From Symbiodinium natans (taxonomy: Eukaryota; Sar; Dinophyceae; Suessiales; Symbiodiniaceae), in NCBI GenBank assembly GCA_905221605.1, contig CAJNDS010002441.1, forward strand, positions 157,501-195,000: a stretch of DNA of 37,500 nucleotides, written 5' to 3'. Positions 16,970-25,757 of this stretch are shown one piece after another. How positions within the stretch are numbered: position 1 is the stretch's first letter; every line of letters begins with the position of its first letter. The notes beneath the pieces are model-generated. The model saw only the letters and a list, made by a program, of their open reading frames with translations. It was not told the DNA's origin and did not search any database. The translations under genes and the position numbers were made by a program.

Positions 16970-17107
16970 TGATCTCTGTACACCTAAAAACACCTTTGAG
17001 CCCTCAACCTTCCCCCTGTAGAAATAGGCAACAACTCCAAAATGAGCCTCGGCACACCCTGAACCCCTTGAACACCTGAACTTGTTCCTTTGCAGACTTG
17101 AGTATAA

Positions 17108-17230
17108 ACTCTCAAGCCTAAACCCTGTATCCTAAACCCTGAACCCTAAACCCTGAATCCTAAACCCTAAACCCTAAACCCTGAATCCTAAACCCTAAAC
17201 CCTATAAACCCTATAAACCCTTAAAACGTG
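17108..17230 (-). repeat. CCCTAAA / CCCTGAATCCTAAA mixed tract
   Basis: Here 7-bp units alternate with a higher-order CCCTGAATCCTAAA dimer (17150-17200) and CCCTATAAA units, a local expansion of variant units. Confidence 0.75.
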
Positions 17231-17232
17231 AG

Positions 17233-17297
17233 GAGGCTCTCGAGCTCCTGCGTGCCGGTCATGGCCTTGGACCGCGCTTAGGCGCGTCTGGGTCGGG
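17233..17297 (+). CDS. Possible exon (helical segment)
   Basis: After AAAACGTGAG| the frame reads EEALELLRAGHGLGPRLGAS before a 14-G run and GTCTAGGG. The EEALELLRAGHG stretch is compatible with one helix of a repeat protein, but a single stretch is not diagnostic. Confidence 0.35.
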
Positions 17298-17552
17298 GGG
17301 GGGGGGGGGTCTAGGGTTTAGGGTTTAGGGTTTACGGTCTTTCGGTGGGGTTCGTGCCTCTTCGGGTTCAGGGGTTTATACAGCAGGGGTCCAGGCATTT
17401 ATGGGTCGAGGGATTTCGGGTTAGTTTTTTTCCTGGCTTGTGGGTTTAGGGATTTAGGGACCAGTTTTATTTCTTCCTTTTGGCTTATCTTTTGTTTCGT
17501 GGATTTAGCCAGATCCATTTTGGCTTGTCAGGTTGTAAGGTTTCGGGTGCAG

Positions 17553-18917
17553 GGCAAGCTGGGCAAGCCTAGAGGTATTCTGCAACAGGATGGTGAAGTT
17601 TCAATCTTATTGGGTCCATAAGGGAGGGGGCTTCACGGGGGGGTATGTAACCCAGGGTTTCCCACACAACTCCCACTGCTCCCTAAGGCTCCCTAAGCTT
17701 CCCGAAATTTCTGCCATGAAGCCCCGTCCCTTAAGAACCCTATGAGAATCTCAACCTTTGACGACCACAGAGTTGCCGAAATCCTACAGGGGCTCGAGAG
17801 TGCTCATCATCCGGGCGTTCCAGAGCCTTTAGCCACAGAAACCCTAAACCCTAAACCCTAAACCCTAAACCCTAAACCCTAAACCCTAAACCCTAAACCC
17901 TAAACCCTAAACCCTAAACCCTAAACCCTAAACCCTAAACCCTAAACCCTAAACCCTAAACCCTAAACCCTAAACCCTAAACCCTGCCTCCAGAGCCTAC
18001 TGATGAATGCTTCGGGGGGTCTAGAGGTGGTGGCGTGGGAATTGCTAGAGCCTGCAGGCATACAGGTACATGGCATAAACCCTATAAACCCATTTCGCCC
18101 TAAATACCCTAAACACTGAACCCTAAACCCTAAACCGCACGCAAAACAAAAGAAGGGCCTGTATCGATGCAGAACATAACTAACGACTGGGGCTCGTTTT
18201 GCGGCAGTGGGGTTAATTTAACCGTAAACCCTGAAACCCTGAACCCTTAAACCCTCAAACCAATTCGGATCTCTGAACTCTATTTTGAACCCTGAAACCC
18301 TAACCCCGAAACCCTGTTCTGAACCCTAAACCTTACAACGCAACACGCTACACCCCAGACCCACCCAAAACCCTAAACCCTAAACCCTAAGCCCACGTTG
18401 TGTGAGCAGGGCTAGACCCGCTCCACGCTGCTGCGCAGCACCTCCGACAGCACTGGACTCTGGACTTTGGGGTTTAGGGTTCGAGGTCTGGGGTTTAGGG
18501 TTTGGGGTTTGGGGTCTAGGGTCAAGGGTTCAAGGCTTAGGGTTTCCTGTAGCCCTCTTAGGATTGTTTATGTAAAAGCCCAAGAGGGGCAGTAAACACA
18601 ATGTGTCAATAAGGTTGCAGGGGGAGTATAGTTTAGGTTTGGAGGGTGAGGCTCTAACTTTTGAGCAAGATCCAGGGGCCCACTTCAGTAGGGCCCAGGC
18701 TGTTCAGAGTGTTAAAAGAATGGGTTTGGGGTTTAGGGTTTAGGGTTTGGGGTTTGGGGTTTAGGGTTTAGGGTTTAGGGTTCCGGGTAACCAGAACTGG
18801 TTGTTCTAGCTTAGATCAAAGAAATTGGGAGCTTGCGAGGGGCTAAGATTGGCAAGCGCAAGGACACGACAGCCGTTCTCTTTACCTTCGGCGCCCAGTC
18901 AGTATTTTAACCCAAAG
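17553..18917 (+). CDS. Spliced gene, several exons, unknown product
   Basis: Exons: 17553-17613 (GKLGKPRGILQQDGEVSILL; G|GTCCAT), 17771-17828 (LPKSYRGSRVLIIRAFQ), 17994-18065 (SLLMNASGGLEVVAWELLEP; CAG|GTACAT), 18173-18206 (NITNDWGSFCG; acceptor GATGCAG), 18410-18471 (LDPLHAAAQHLRQHWTLDFG; GTTTAG donor), 18645-18723 (GEALTFEQDPGAHFSRAQAV) and 18815-18917 (SKKLGACEGLRLASARTRQP; AAG|GTAGAG). Most junctions can be phased. The exon 17771-17828 and 17994 pieces read as one continuous frame across a 10-bp duplication surrounding a telomere tract. No canonical donor there preserves that frame, so the gene is either disrupted or spliced unusually. An alternative frame in 17771-17828 (VAEILQGLESAHHPG|GTTCCA) restores a canonical intron. 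The fragment LDPLHAAAQHLRQH is loosely ankyrin-like. Function unknown. Confidence 0.45.
17600..17755. repeat. Family I foldback, copy 2, in an intron
   Basis: TAAGGGAGGGGGCTTCACGG at the left pairs with GAAGCCCCGTCCCTTAAGAA at the right. The interior ACTGCTCCCTAAGGCTCCCT matches the copy at 16660-16815. It nearly fills the predicted intron 17614-17770. Confidence 0.7.
17829..17988 (-). repeat. Long CCCTAAA tract flanked by a perfect 10-bp duplication
   Basis: About 21 consecutive perfect units. TCCAGAGCCT occurs immediately before (17819-17828) and after (17989-17998). Confidence 0.9.
18472..18545 (+). repeat. Degenerate TTTAGGG/TTTGGGG tract from an exon end
   Basis: It starts at TTT GGG|GTTTAGGG after exon 18410-18471 and mixes TTTGGGG, GTCTAGGG and GTTCAAGG units. 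Confidence 0.7.
18547..18631. repeat. Family H foldback, introner-like copy 2
   Basis: The left terminus is CTGTAGCCCTCTTAGGATTG, inside is AAAGCCCAAGAGG...AGTAAACA, and the right terminus is AAGGTTGCAGGGGGAGTATAG. As in copy 1, the left end has GT and the right end TATAG|, and coding-like sequence (LEGEALTFEQDPG) follows the right end. Confidence 0.65.
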
Positions 18918-19282
18918 GTAGAGTCTTTTGCCCCTGGACTGCTCAGCCTGTGGGATATGGCATGTAACGTTGGCAATAGCTCAAATCCGTAAGGACCATG
19001 TACCTACATGTAGCACAAACTTGGGCCCTAGCGGTAAGAGTTGAGTTCAGACCGCCATGATTCTTCAATTCTTGGGCTGAAGATTCCCTAGTAAGGATCC
19101 AGGTACCCAAAGTACTTGGCTCTTAAAAAACTAGGGGATCCTATGATGAGTATTCTCTATCAGGGTCCAGGTACCCCAAGCACTAGTCTCTAAACCTAGC
19201 CGCTGAGTACCCTGGCCCAAATAGCTCAACCTTTCAACTATGGTAGGATTGTATATAGCCCAAAATGGCTGAAGGTCGATGT

Positions 19283-19516
19283 TTAGGGTTTAGGGTTTAG
19301 AGGGTTTAGGGTATGAGTAACACAAGTGGTGAGTACATACAGAGGGGGATACTTGCACAGAGTGAGCAAAACGAGGACGCGAAACAATACTAGTAATACA
19401 ACCATGAGCAGCACCTTTCCAATGTATTCAACTAAGCCCTCAGTACTGGAAGAATGGTTTCCTTTATGTAAAATGTCTTTTGACACTTGGGCAATACCAT
19501 GGCAGCAATAGCTCAA
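19283..19516 (-). CDS. Open region, both strands protein-like; strand uncertain
   Basis: On the minus strand the frame reads HGIAQVSKDILHKGNHSSST, then VEYIGKVLLMVVLLVLFRVL, then CKYPPLYV: a basic segment followed by a hydrophobic helix. On the plus strand (19326-19511) the frame reads MYSTKPSVLEEWFPLCK then SFDTWAIPWQQ and TAG. Both are plausible and neither has decisive splice signals. It is bounded by TTTAGGG units at 19280-19315. Confidence 0.3.
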   Translation of the reverse strand: MSYCCHGIAQVSKDILHKGNHSSSTEGLVEYIGKVLLMVVLLVLFRVLVLLTLCKYPPLYVLTTCVTHTLNPLNPKP

Positions 19517-19759
19517 ACAATGTAAGGCGTGTTCAGGAAGCAGGGGAGTTTGTTTGAGCCATATCTTGGTTCAAACTATTTGCATGATCTACCGTCATCC
19601 TAGCAGCACGAGTGGCCTACGCTGCCCACCACACCAGTTGTCCCCAAACCCAAAACCCTCAACCCTAAGCCCTAAGACCCAAAGCCCCAAACCCTAAACT
19701 TTGTAACTCTTCGACCCTAACCCAGAATCGACTTCAGAACTTCTCACCTGTCTACTCTG

Positions 19760-19885
19760 TTTAGGGTTAGGGTTTAGGGTTTAGGGTTTAGGGTTTAGGG
19801 TTTAGGGTTTAGGGTTTAGGGTTTAGGGTTTAGGGTTTAGGGTTTAGGGTTAGGGTTTAGGGTTTGGGGTTTGGGGTTTGGGGTT
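19760..19885 (+). repeat. TTTAGGG tract (about 17 units)
   Basis: Near-perfect G-strand array ending in three TTTGGGG units, just upstream of the first ankyrin-like exon. Confidence 0.9.
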
Positions 19886-19903
19886 CGGGTGATGTCCCCC
19901 CAG

Positions 19904-20484
19904 CAGGCATGGCGAGACCGAAGTCGTGTCGCTCCTCTTGGCTTCCAAGGCGCCAAGTGATTTCTGACGCTGCTTTCGCTACATAGGGCCTTTTCCGAAA
20001 TAAAGGACGCCCGTCCCCAAATTATTTCGGTCTGTTTATTGGCGTCCTAAAATGTAGGTGCACCCTGAATCCTGAAGCCTCGACCTTGTTTTGGGGTATC
20101 TCACAGGGGATCCAGTCACTCCCGTTGCTCTGGACCCTAAGCTACCCCAAGCCCCTACACCCTATAGACCCTAGAAGCCCTAAACCCTAAACCCTAAACC
20201 CTGTAACCTAAACCCTAAACCCTGAAATTCAAGGCAACGGCGGAGTCCCGGGTTTCTCGTGCTCGCTGGCACGGCATTTTTCTCGACGTTGTGGGTTCCC
20301 AGTTTCAGGGTTTCAGGGTTTAGGGTTAAGCGTTATGGGGTTATAGGGTTAAGGGTTATAGGGTTCTAGGGTTTGAGGGTTTCAGGGTTATAGTATGGCT
20401 ATAGTGTTCAGGGTTACAGGGTTTGTAGGGTTTAGGGTCTAAGGAAGGCTGGCTGGAGCCCCTGTCGATGAGACATCTCAGGAA
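19904..20484 (+). CDS. Two phase-matched exons with an ankyrin-repeat motif
   Basis: Exon 19904-19956 follows GATGTCCCCCCAG and reads RHGETEVVSLLLASKAP. This matches the second helix of ankyrin repeats (G-x-T-E-V-V-x-L-L-L). It ends A|GTGATT. Exon 20444-20484 reads RLAGAPVDETSQE, like the AGAPVD loop that follows an ankyrin helix, and ends GAA|GTAGTT. The phase 1 junction agrees (A plus GA). The 487-bp intron contains telomere-like sequence. Ankyrin repeats mediate protein-protein contacts; nothing else about the role can be read. Confidence 0.6.
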
Positions 20485-20559
20485 GTAGTTTAGTGTGACT
20501 AGCAGTGGCTCTTTTGGGGTTTTAGTGTTTAGGGTTTAGGGGTTCCATGCTGGTTGCAG

Positions 20560-20670
20560 GCTCTGGGGTCTCAAGTTAGGAATGGTGCCGAGTATGGAGG
20601 CCCTTACAGATTCCGCACTCTCAACTGCAGGCAGAATGCCGGACGCCCGACAAGCAGGGCCCGATATGAA
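20560..20670 (+). CDS. Exon with strong splice signals, probable ankyrin-gene continuation
   Basis: Acceptor GGTTGCAG| and donor GAA|GTAAGG are among the best in the window. In phase 0 (matching the previous exon) it reads ALGSQVRNGAEYGGPYRF then NCRQNAGRPTSRARYE. Another open frame reads LWGLKLGMVPSMEALTDSAL. The phase argument favours the first, composition slightly the second. Confidence 0.45.
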
Positions 20671-20769
20671 GTAAGGCTCTAAAACCCTAAAATCCCCCTA
20701 AATCCTAAACTCTAAGCTCTAAACCCTAACCCCTTGAGGGTTTGTTGGCCTCTCCGGGCCATTGTGAAG

Positions 20770-20828
20770 GCGCAGGGGGACGGTACGTCCCTGACGACTG
20801 CCGCCCGCTTCGGGCATGCCGAGGCCCG
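20770..20828 (+). CDS. Ankyrin-repeat exon
   Basis: After TTGTGAAG| the frame reads AQGDGTSLTTAARFGHAEA. This follows the ankyrin consensus G-T-x-L-x-x-A-A-R-x-G-H, with TT replacing the usual H-x before AA. Probable donor CG|GTGCTT. It begins in phase 0, in agreement with exon 20560-20670. Confidence 0.6.
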
Positions 20829-21336
20829 GTGCTTTGGGGGTGTTGAGGGGGCTAGACCTAAACCCTAAACCCGGAACCCGCTAGACTCTAGACCCGAAAC
20901 CCTAAACCCCCTAAACTCCTAAACCCTAAAGCCCAACAATCTTAAACCCTAAACCTTAAACGCCAAAACCCTAAAGCCTCAACCCCCTAAAGCCCCAGGG
21001 CAGGATTCAAGGCCTTGAGGTCATGTGTTGTGGTGTTAAGCTACCCTTCAGCCCAAAGCTTGTTTTAACCGAGGTTAACTCACTGTATTGTGGATCGATC
21101 CAGCCAGGGTTTAGGGTTTCTAGGGTTTAGGGGTTTAAGGGTTTAGGGTTTAGGGCGTTGTTCGTCCTGCTCAGCTCTTGGGTACGACTGAGGGCTGCGG
21201 GTTTCGGGGTTTGTGGGGCAGGGGAGGGCGAAATACAGGAGCCTACATAATTACCCTAAACCCTAAACCCTAAACCCTAAACCTTATTAATCCCTGCCAC
21301 GCCCCCCTATGTTTGGTTTGTGGTTTTGGTCGTGAC

Positions 21337-21383
21337 ATGGCTCCATGGGCGCGGATTGCATCTTCGATTTCTAGTGGAAAAAG
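21337..21383 (+). CDS. Possible first exon of a gene
   Basis: ATG followed by MAPWARIASSISSGK, ending AG|GTTTGT (phase 2). A short stretch at about 21505-21528 (LGSAMIKAL, ending C|GTAAGG) is phase-compatible. The next candidate acceptor would make an intron of only 28 bp, so the continuation is unclear. If real, the ankyrin exons may belong to more than one gene. Confidence 0.3.
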
Positions 21384-21957
21384 GTTTGTTCAGACCTCTA
21401 GGGTTTGGTGCAGGGTTTAGGGTTTAGGGGGTTTGGTTCAGGGTTTCGGGTTTTGAGGTTAGAGTTTAGGGTTTAGGGGTTGGGATTCGGGGTGAAGGCT
21501 GGGAAGCGCAATGATCAAAGCTCTCCGTAAGGTTTTCTTGTTGTGCGTGTGTAGAGCCCAGGCAAACCCGAAGGGTCCACCATAAACCCTAAACCCTAAA
21601 ACCCTAAACCATGGAAGTAGTTAGACACAGATCGCATTAGATAGCTTTTATGGGGGCCTCGAGTTGAGGGTTTTAGGGTTTTAGGGTTTACGGTTTACGG
21701 TTTAGGGTTTAGGGTTTAGATCTTCGGGTGGCTTAAACCACATCGTGTACTTGTGAGGTTAGCTTAGTGGTGAGATTCCGGTTGTGCAGAGGAGCCCTGA
21801 ACCCTGAACCCTAAACCCTAAACCCTAAACCCTTAAACGCTAAGCCTTGCCCCCAAACCCCGTTCTGGTCACTTCTCTAAGATGTGCTCCCTTTGGGGGT
21901 CCTTATTCTAAGGCGGCCCCGCTTATGTCATATAGGGGTCGCAATAAATACTGGTAG

Positions 21958-22050
21958 CTAAACCCTAAACCCTAAACCCTAAATCCTAAACCCTAAACCC
22001 TAAGCCCTAAACCCTAAACCCTAAACCCTAAACCCTAAACCCTAAACCCC
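21958..22050 (-). repeat. CCCTAAA tract (about 13 units)
   Basis: Mostly perfect C-strand units just upstream of the ankyrin exon at 22070. Confidence 0.85.
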
Positions 22051-22069
22051 CACAACTCCGGCACACAAG

Positions 22070-22578
22070 ATCAGCAGCAACTCCCTCGGGCAGGTCGTGC
22101 GGCAGCTGCTTGGGTCTGGAGTCGGTCCAGATGCATCAGGCACCGGTTTAGGGTTTAGGGTTTAGGGTTTAGGGTTAGGGCTTAGGAGGGAGGAGGGTTT
22201 AGGAGGGAGGAGGGTTTAATGTTTAGGATTTACGGTTTTGTGTGCGTGTGCACGTGCGTTTTTTTTTGACTTCTGCTTCGAGGTCTCGCAGTTTAGAGCT
22301 TTAGGGTTCAGGGTCTTAGGGCTCAGGAGTTTTGGGTTTTAGGAGTGTGGGGAAACCGGAAGTTCTCAACCCCGTGGGTGCGAAGCTAAACCCTACACCC
22401 TGAACTAGGGTTTAGGGTGTAGGGTTTAGGGTTTTAAGGTTTAGGGTTTAGGGTTTCGGGTTTGAACCTGAAACCCCTAGCCCTGAACTCTGAACCCCGC
22501 TGAATCCCTATCCTGTGCATCAGTCACCAGTACAGAAGAGCCTTATGCAGATTTTACAGACCCTGATGCTTTGCTCGG
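22070..22578 (+). CDS. Two phase-matched exons with an ankyrin-repeat motif
   Basis: Exon 22070-22145 reads ISSNSLGQVVRQLLGSGVGP then DASGT. GQVVRQLLGSGVGPDAS matches the ankyrin second helix and loop (G-x-V-V-R-x-L-L-x-x-G-x-x-P-D-A). It ends G|GTTTAGGG at a telomere tract (22146-22180). Exon 22524-22578 follows CCTGTGCATCAG and reads TSTEEPYADFTDPDALL. The phase 1 junction makes a Val codon. Confidence 0.6.
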
Positions 22579-22739
22579 GTTCAGGGTCTTAAGGTTTAGG
22601 TCTAGGTTTAGGTTCTAGTTTCCCGTTTAAGCGGGGTACCCATTTTGTTGGGTCTTGGTAAAGGACTCAGTTGAAACCCTACAATGCCCTGCAACCAGTC
22701 CCTAAACTCCCCACGGCCGTTTAAACCCTAATCCCTAAC

Positions 22740-22880
22740 CCCCCCTCCCCCCCCTCCCATCCGAAAAAAAACACACATATATACATATAATATAATATAA
22801 AATATAAACAGAAATAATTAAAAAATGTATATATACATATATGTGTATAATATAACAATAGTATTAATAATTACCCATAC
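22740..22880 (+). repeat. Low-complexity AT-rich block
   Basis: C-rich 22740-22758, then A-rich and TATATATA/ATATAATATAA sequence to about 22875. No gene; probably intronic in the ankyrin locus. Confidence 0.6.
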
Positions 22881-22946
22881 CAAAAAGAACCCAGTTGAAT
22901 GAACAAAAAGAGGCCTCGGTAGCTTTTTGTGTGTTTTTTGCCACAG

Positions 22947-23011
22947 ATGCCGGCTTTGCTGCCTTGCACGACGCGGCCTTCGAAGGCATGGCCTTCTCTG
23001 CGCACAAATGA
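22947..23011 (+). CDS. Ankyrin-repeat terminal exon
   Basis: A strong acceptor, TGTGTGTTTTTTGCCACAG|, precedes AGFAALHDAAFEGMAFSAHK and TGA (23009-23011). GFAALHDAAFEG matches the ankyrin first helix (G-x-T-A-L-H-x-A-A-x-x-G). It needs a preceding phase 1 exon. Either the gene ends here or the stop is bypassed by an unseen donor. Confidence 0.6.
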
Positions 23012-23123
23012 CCGCACCAGGGGTTGAGGGCTTAGGGTGTAAGGTTTAGGGTTTAGGTTTAGTTAGGGTTTATGGTTTTGGGCAGGGTTTGGGGTGTGAT
23101 TTCCGGGCTTAGGTTTAGGATGT

Positions 23124-23480
23124 CTAAGATAGTCCCGAAAAAGGGACCATCCGCCTGAAATCGCGGGTAGGCTTTCCGTCATACCGCAAGCTGTTTGGGC
23201 GGCCCTTCTTGCGACGGGCCAGTTGAACTTGACCGCCCATCATGAAATCTTTAAGGCCTTCTAGCTGTCTTGGTCCAGTGTCATGGGGGCTTACCTAATG
23301 CCGAATTCCTGATCAAACTCTGTATGAGTAGTTTCATCAACATCGTCCTTTCCCCTCTTTAAAGGGTTCTGATGTATGGGCCTTTGGGTTGTATAGGGTA
23401 TATAAGGGGGCATATACGGGCTCCCCTTTTCAGGGCCCATACTAAGGAACCATGCAACTACCCGAAGAGTCATGGAGCAT
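23124..23480 (-). CDS. Possible small three-exon gene
   Basis: Exon 1 is 23480-23462 (ATG, MLHDSS, G|GTAGTT). Exon 2 is 23354-23295 (ERTMLMKLLIQSLIRNSAL, G|GTAAGC). Exon 3 is 23260-23124 (GLKDFMMGGQVQLARRKKGR then PNSLRYDGKPTRDFRRMVPF, stop TAG). Both junctions are phase 1 and consistent. Intron 1 is exactly a family K foldback. Intron 2 would be only 34 bp, which is suspicious. Exon 2 has an alternative open frame (GKDDVDETTHTEFDQEFGI). On the plus strand 23127-23225 is also open (SPEKGTIRLKSRVGFPSYRK). Product: a small, very basic protein if real. Confidence 0.35.
23351..23460. repeat. Family K foldback, uninterrupted copy
   Basis: The arms GGGTTCTGATGTATGGGCC and GGCCCATACTAAGGAACC enclose a GTATAGGGTATATAAGGGGG core. 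It is the reference for the split copy at 4630-4862. Confidence 0.7.
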
Positions 23481-23621
23481 ACCTTAAACCCTCTAGGCCC
23501 ACTTCCTGATAAACCCCTAAACCCTGAACCCTAAACCTGAGACTGCGGTGAGGCTCTCAAGTCACTGCTTGCTTCCCGGCTTCATTGAGAGATTGCCCTG
23601 TTGAACCCTGTAAAGCCTCCC

Positions 23622-23730
23622 AAGGAGCCCAATACCCCTTAAGTCAGGAATACACCTTGAGTGATTTAGGAATCCCTAATATGATTTAAGGTATATTCCT
23701 TAGTTAAGGGGTATTGGGCTCTTCGGGTAC
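23622..23730. repeat. Family F foldback, uninterrupted copy
   Basis: AGGAGCCCAATACCCCTTAA pairs with TTAAGGGGTATTGGGCTCTTCGGGTAC. The centre includes GGTATATTCCTTAG without a telomere insert. Confidence 0.8.
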
Positions 23731-23848
23731 TTGGAGGTTCATTGGTACAAGTAAGCTTATAAGGTGCCCTAAATTCGGTTATATAAGTCTAAATACCATA
23801 GTTATACCCCTACAGTACTTATAGCTACCTGTGAACCTCCAAGTACTA
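23728..23848. repeat. Family E foldback
   Basis: TACTTGGAGGTTCATTGGTA pairs with TACCTGTGAACCTCCAAGTA. It abuts or overlaps the end of family F. Other copies: 26780-26890 and 36308-36417. Confidence 0.8.
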
Positions 23849-24171
23849 TAGGGATCGGAACAATTACTAATCATATTCCCTTATGGCCCCTTTGTGACTA
23901 TACTAGAATACCACCCCCAAAAAAATAATAAATAAAAACCTTTTCTAATGATTAAGGCCCCTATAGTAAACCCGAACTCCAAGCCCCTCAGGGGACCTCC
24001 AAGTGCGGGTTTCCGAAATTAGGGTCACCTTGTTGGGATCCGTTTTTTGTGGAAATCCTGCTGTTTGGGGGGGTCCGTTTTACAGGAAATCCTACTGTTT
24101 GGTGGGGGGGGGGGGGGGGGGGGGGATCTATTTTAGGGGTCCCAAGTAAACCCGAACTCGAAGCTCCTCAG

Positions 24172-24239
24172 GGCACACCTCGGTTGTTGCTGTGCTGCTG
24201 GCCGCGCGCGCGGAGGCGCGAAGGAGCATCTTCCCGGGA
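24172..24239 (+). CDS. Ankyrin-repeat exon
   Basis: After AAGCTCCTCAG| the frame reads HTSVVAVLLAARAEARRS then IFPG, donor GGA|GTCAAC. With the preceding GG this gives G-H-T-S-V-V-A-V-L-L-A-A-R-A-E-A, a close match to ankyrin helix 2. Starts needing one base, ends phase 0. The upstream G run (24104-24125) lies in the intron. Confidence 0.6.
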
Positions 24240-24399
24240 GTCAACAGACAATCAGCCCAAAGTTGCTCCAAAATGGGCGGAGTCCTTCATACTTCATGAG
24301 GCAACCCTGAACCCTAAACCGTATACCCCCCTAAACCCTAAACCCTAAACCCTAAGCCCTCAAATCTGACTACTCACCCACCCCCACCCCCCCCCCCAG

Positions 24400-24465
24400 A
24401 AGTGAAGCACCGTGGTTCGATCCAAGAAGCAACCAAGCAGGCCCGCAAATAAGAAACAACCCTCC
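24400..24465 (+). CDS. Possible exon after a poly-C polypyrimidine tract
   Basis: The acceptor is a C-only tract ending CCCAG| at 24399. Open in two frames (SEAPWFDPRSNQAGPQIRNN with donor CC|GTACCT, or VKHRGSIQEATKQARK then TAA). Family unknown. Confidence 0.3.
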
Positions 24466-24475
24466 GTACCTAGGG

Positions 24476-24576
24476 TTTGGGGCTTGGGGCTTGGGGCTTG
24501 GGGCTTGGGGCTTAGGGCTTGGGGCTTGGGGCTTGGGGCTTGGGGCTTGGGGCTTGGGGCTTGGGGCTTGGGGCTC
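24476..24576 (+). repeat. GGGCTTG array (7-bp variant unit)
   Basis: About 13 head-to-tail GGGGCTT units with almost no substitutions. The unit differs from TTTAGGG at several positions, yet the array is clean, so it was amplified as itself. Confidence 0.9.
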
Positions 24577-24698
24577 GGGCTTCTTGGGTGCCTGGCCCAA
24601 GTACCTACTTACCAGTCCTTGTTGGGTGCTGTGTAGGGAACCTTTAGCTTGTTCGAAGTTAGACCCCAAACCACAGTAAAGACCCGGATCTTAACTTT

Positions 24699-24935
24699 TT
24701 GTTGGATTGCTCACCCAGCATGTTTAGAGGGAACTCGATTGCTTTAGTCCCGTTTGGGATGAGCTTTGGGGATGTTCAGGCTTTAGGTGTGTTAGGGTTC
24801 ATCAGTATTAGACCTCGGATGCTTCAGTCAGCGTTTAGGGTTACCGGGTTCAAAGCCAAAGCCCGAGATTTGCTTGCAGCACTACGGGCCCCTAGCATGA
24901 TAATGTCTCAAACAGGAAAGAGGACGCAGTTCTGA
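24699..24935 (+). CDS. Open region with candidate exons
   Basis: A 78-codon frame contains VTGFKAKARDLLAALRAP then SMIMSQTGKRTQF and TGA. The second half (from about 24846) is protein-like. The first half contains TTAGGTGTGTTAGGG-like sequence. Weak splice signals (GTTCAAAG|CCAAAGCC). Lies between ankyrin exons on the same strand. Confidence 0.3.
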   Translation: MLDCSPSMFRGNSIALVPFGMSFGDVQALGVLGFISIRPRMLQSAFRVTGFKAKARDLLAALRAPSMIMSQTGKRTQF

Positions 24936-25067
24936 ACGTTGGTCGCTGTGTGCCCGATTCTTTGTCTCCACATTACGATTGAAATCCGAAGCTCAGAAGG
25001 ATCATAGTTCAGGGGTTAGGATTCAGAGAAGTGACAACATAAACCCTAAACCGGTTTGGGGTTGCAG

Positions 25068-25129
25068 CAAGGGGTTGCGGGGCCTCCTTGCAGGTGGACA
25101 TCGCAGCCGCAGATGGTGCAACGGCCTGA
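25068..25129 (+). CDS. Ankyrin-like exon, possibly frame-disrupted
   Basis: After GGGGTTGCAG| the frame reads RGCGASLQVDIAAADGATA then TGA. VDIAAADGATA resembles the V-N/D-x-x-x-x-D-G-x-T-A loop and helix start of ankyrin repeats. An adjacent frame continues past the stop (NGLRLPEGPPTLP). A second acceptor at CCTTGCAG|GTGGAC is possible. Confidence 0.45.
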
Positions 25130-25204
25130 GACTGCCTGAGGGACCTCCAACCCTACCTGTGACTCCCAAACCCTACAAATTAAGAGGTTGCCCGAAACCG
25201 TATA

Positions 25205-25476
25205 AACCCTAACCCTGTATTGAACCCTATAAACCATAATGTAAAACCTATAAACCCTCTTAACCCTATCAACCCTATAAACCCTATAAACCCTCTTAAC
25301 CCTATCAACCCTACAAACCCTATAAACCCTATAAACCCTATAAACCCTATAAACCCTTAAACCCTACGCCCTAAAGCCCTAAGCCCTAAGCCCTAAGCCC
25401 TAAGCCCTAAGCCCTAAGCCCTAAGCCCTAGCCCTAAGCCCTAAGCCCTAAGCCCTAAGCCCTAAGCCCTAAGCTC
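25205..25476 (-). repeat. CCCTATAAA array followed by CCCTAAG array
   Basis: 25217-25355: about 12 units of CCCTATAAA (9 bp), mixed with CCCTCTTAA and CCCTATCAA. 25374-25476: about 14 clean units of CCCTAAG (7 bp). These are two adjacent arrays, each homogenised to its own variant. Confidence 0.9.
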
Positions 25477-25489
25477 TAGCTCCCTTGAG

Positions 25490-25590
25490 CTGAGGCCACC
25501 CCACTGCACCTGGCAGCTGTTGCAGGCAGCTCACAGATCACAACCCTTAAAGACCCCAAAACGAACCTTACCCCAATCCCCCAGCAATAG
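25490..25590 (+). CDS. Ankyrin-repeat exon (TPLHLAA motif)
   Basis: The acceptor is CTAGCTCCCTTGAG|. The frame reads EATPLHLAAVAGSSQITTLK then DPKTNLTPIPQQ and TAG 25588-25590. ATPLHLAAVAGSSQI is the canonical ankyrin signature (x-T-P-L-H-L-A-A-x-x-G). The exon may end at the stop or at an internal donor. It is the clearest family call in the window. Confidence 0.7.
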
Positions 25591-25635
25591 ACTCACCCAA
25601 AGCCATCTCTATATAAACCCTAAACCCGAAACCCT

Positions 25636-25757
25636 ACAGGGTGGGGCCCCCTTACTATACTAACTGTAGTTAAGGGACTTATAACCTAACTTAGGGTCCT
25701 TATAACCCAATTTAGGGCCCTTATAACTCTACTTATAACTAGGGACCCCACCCTGTA
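25636..25757. repeat. Family L foldback
   Basis: The terminal inverted repeats are ACAGGGTGGGGCCCC and GGGACCCCACCCTGT. The interior has repeated CTTATAACCTAACTTAGGG-type units. Confidence 0.8.

Noticed and set aside
24370-24669. PSPKPQAPSPKPQA repeat protein (-) and GLGAWGLGLGAWG (+)
   Set aside because: Translation of the clean GGGCTTG tandem array.
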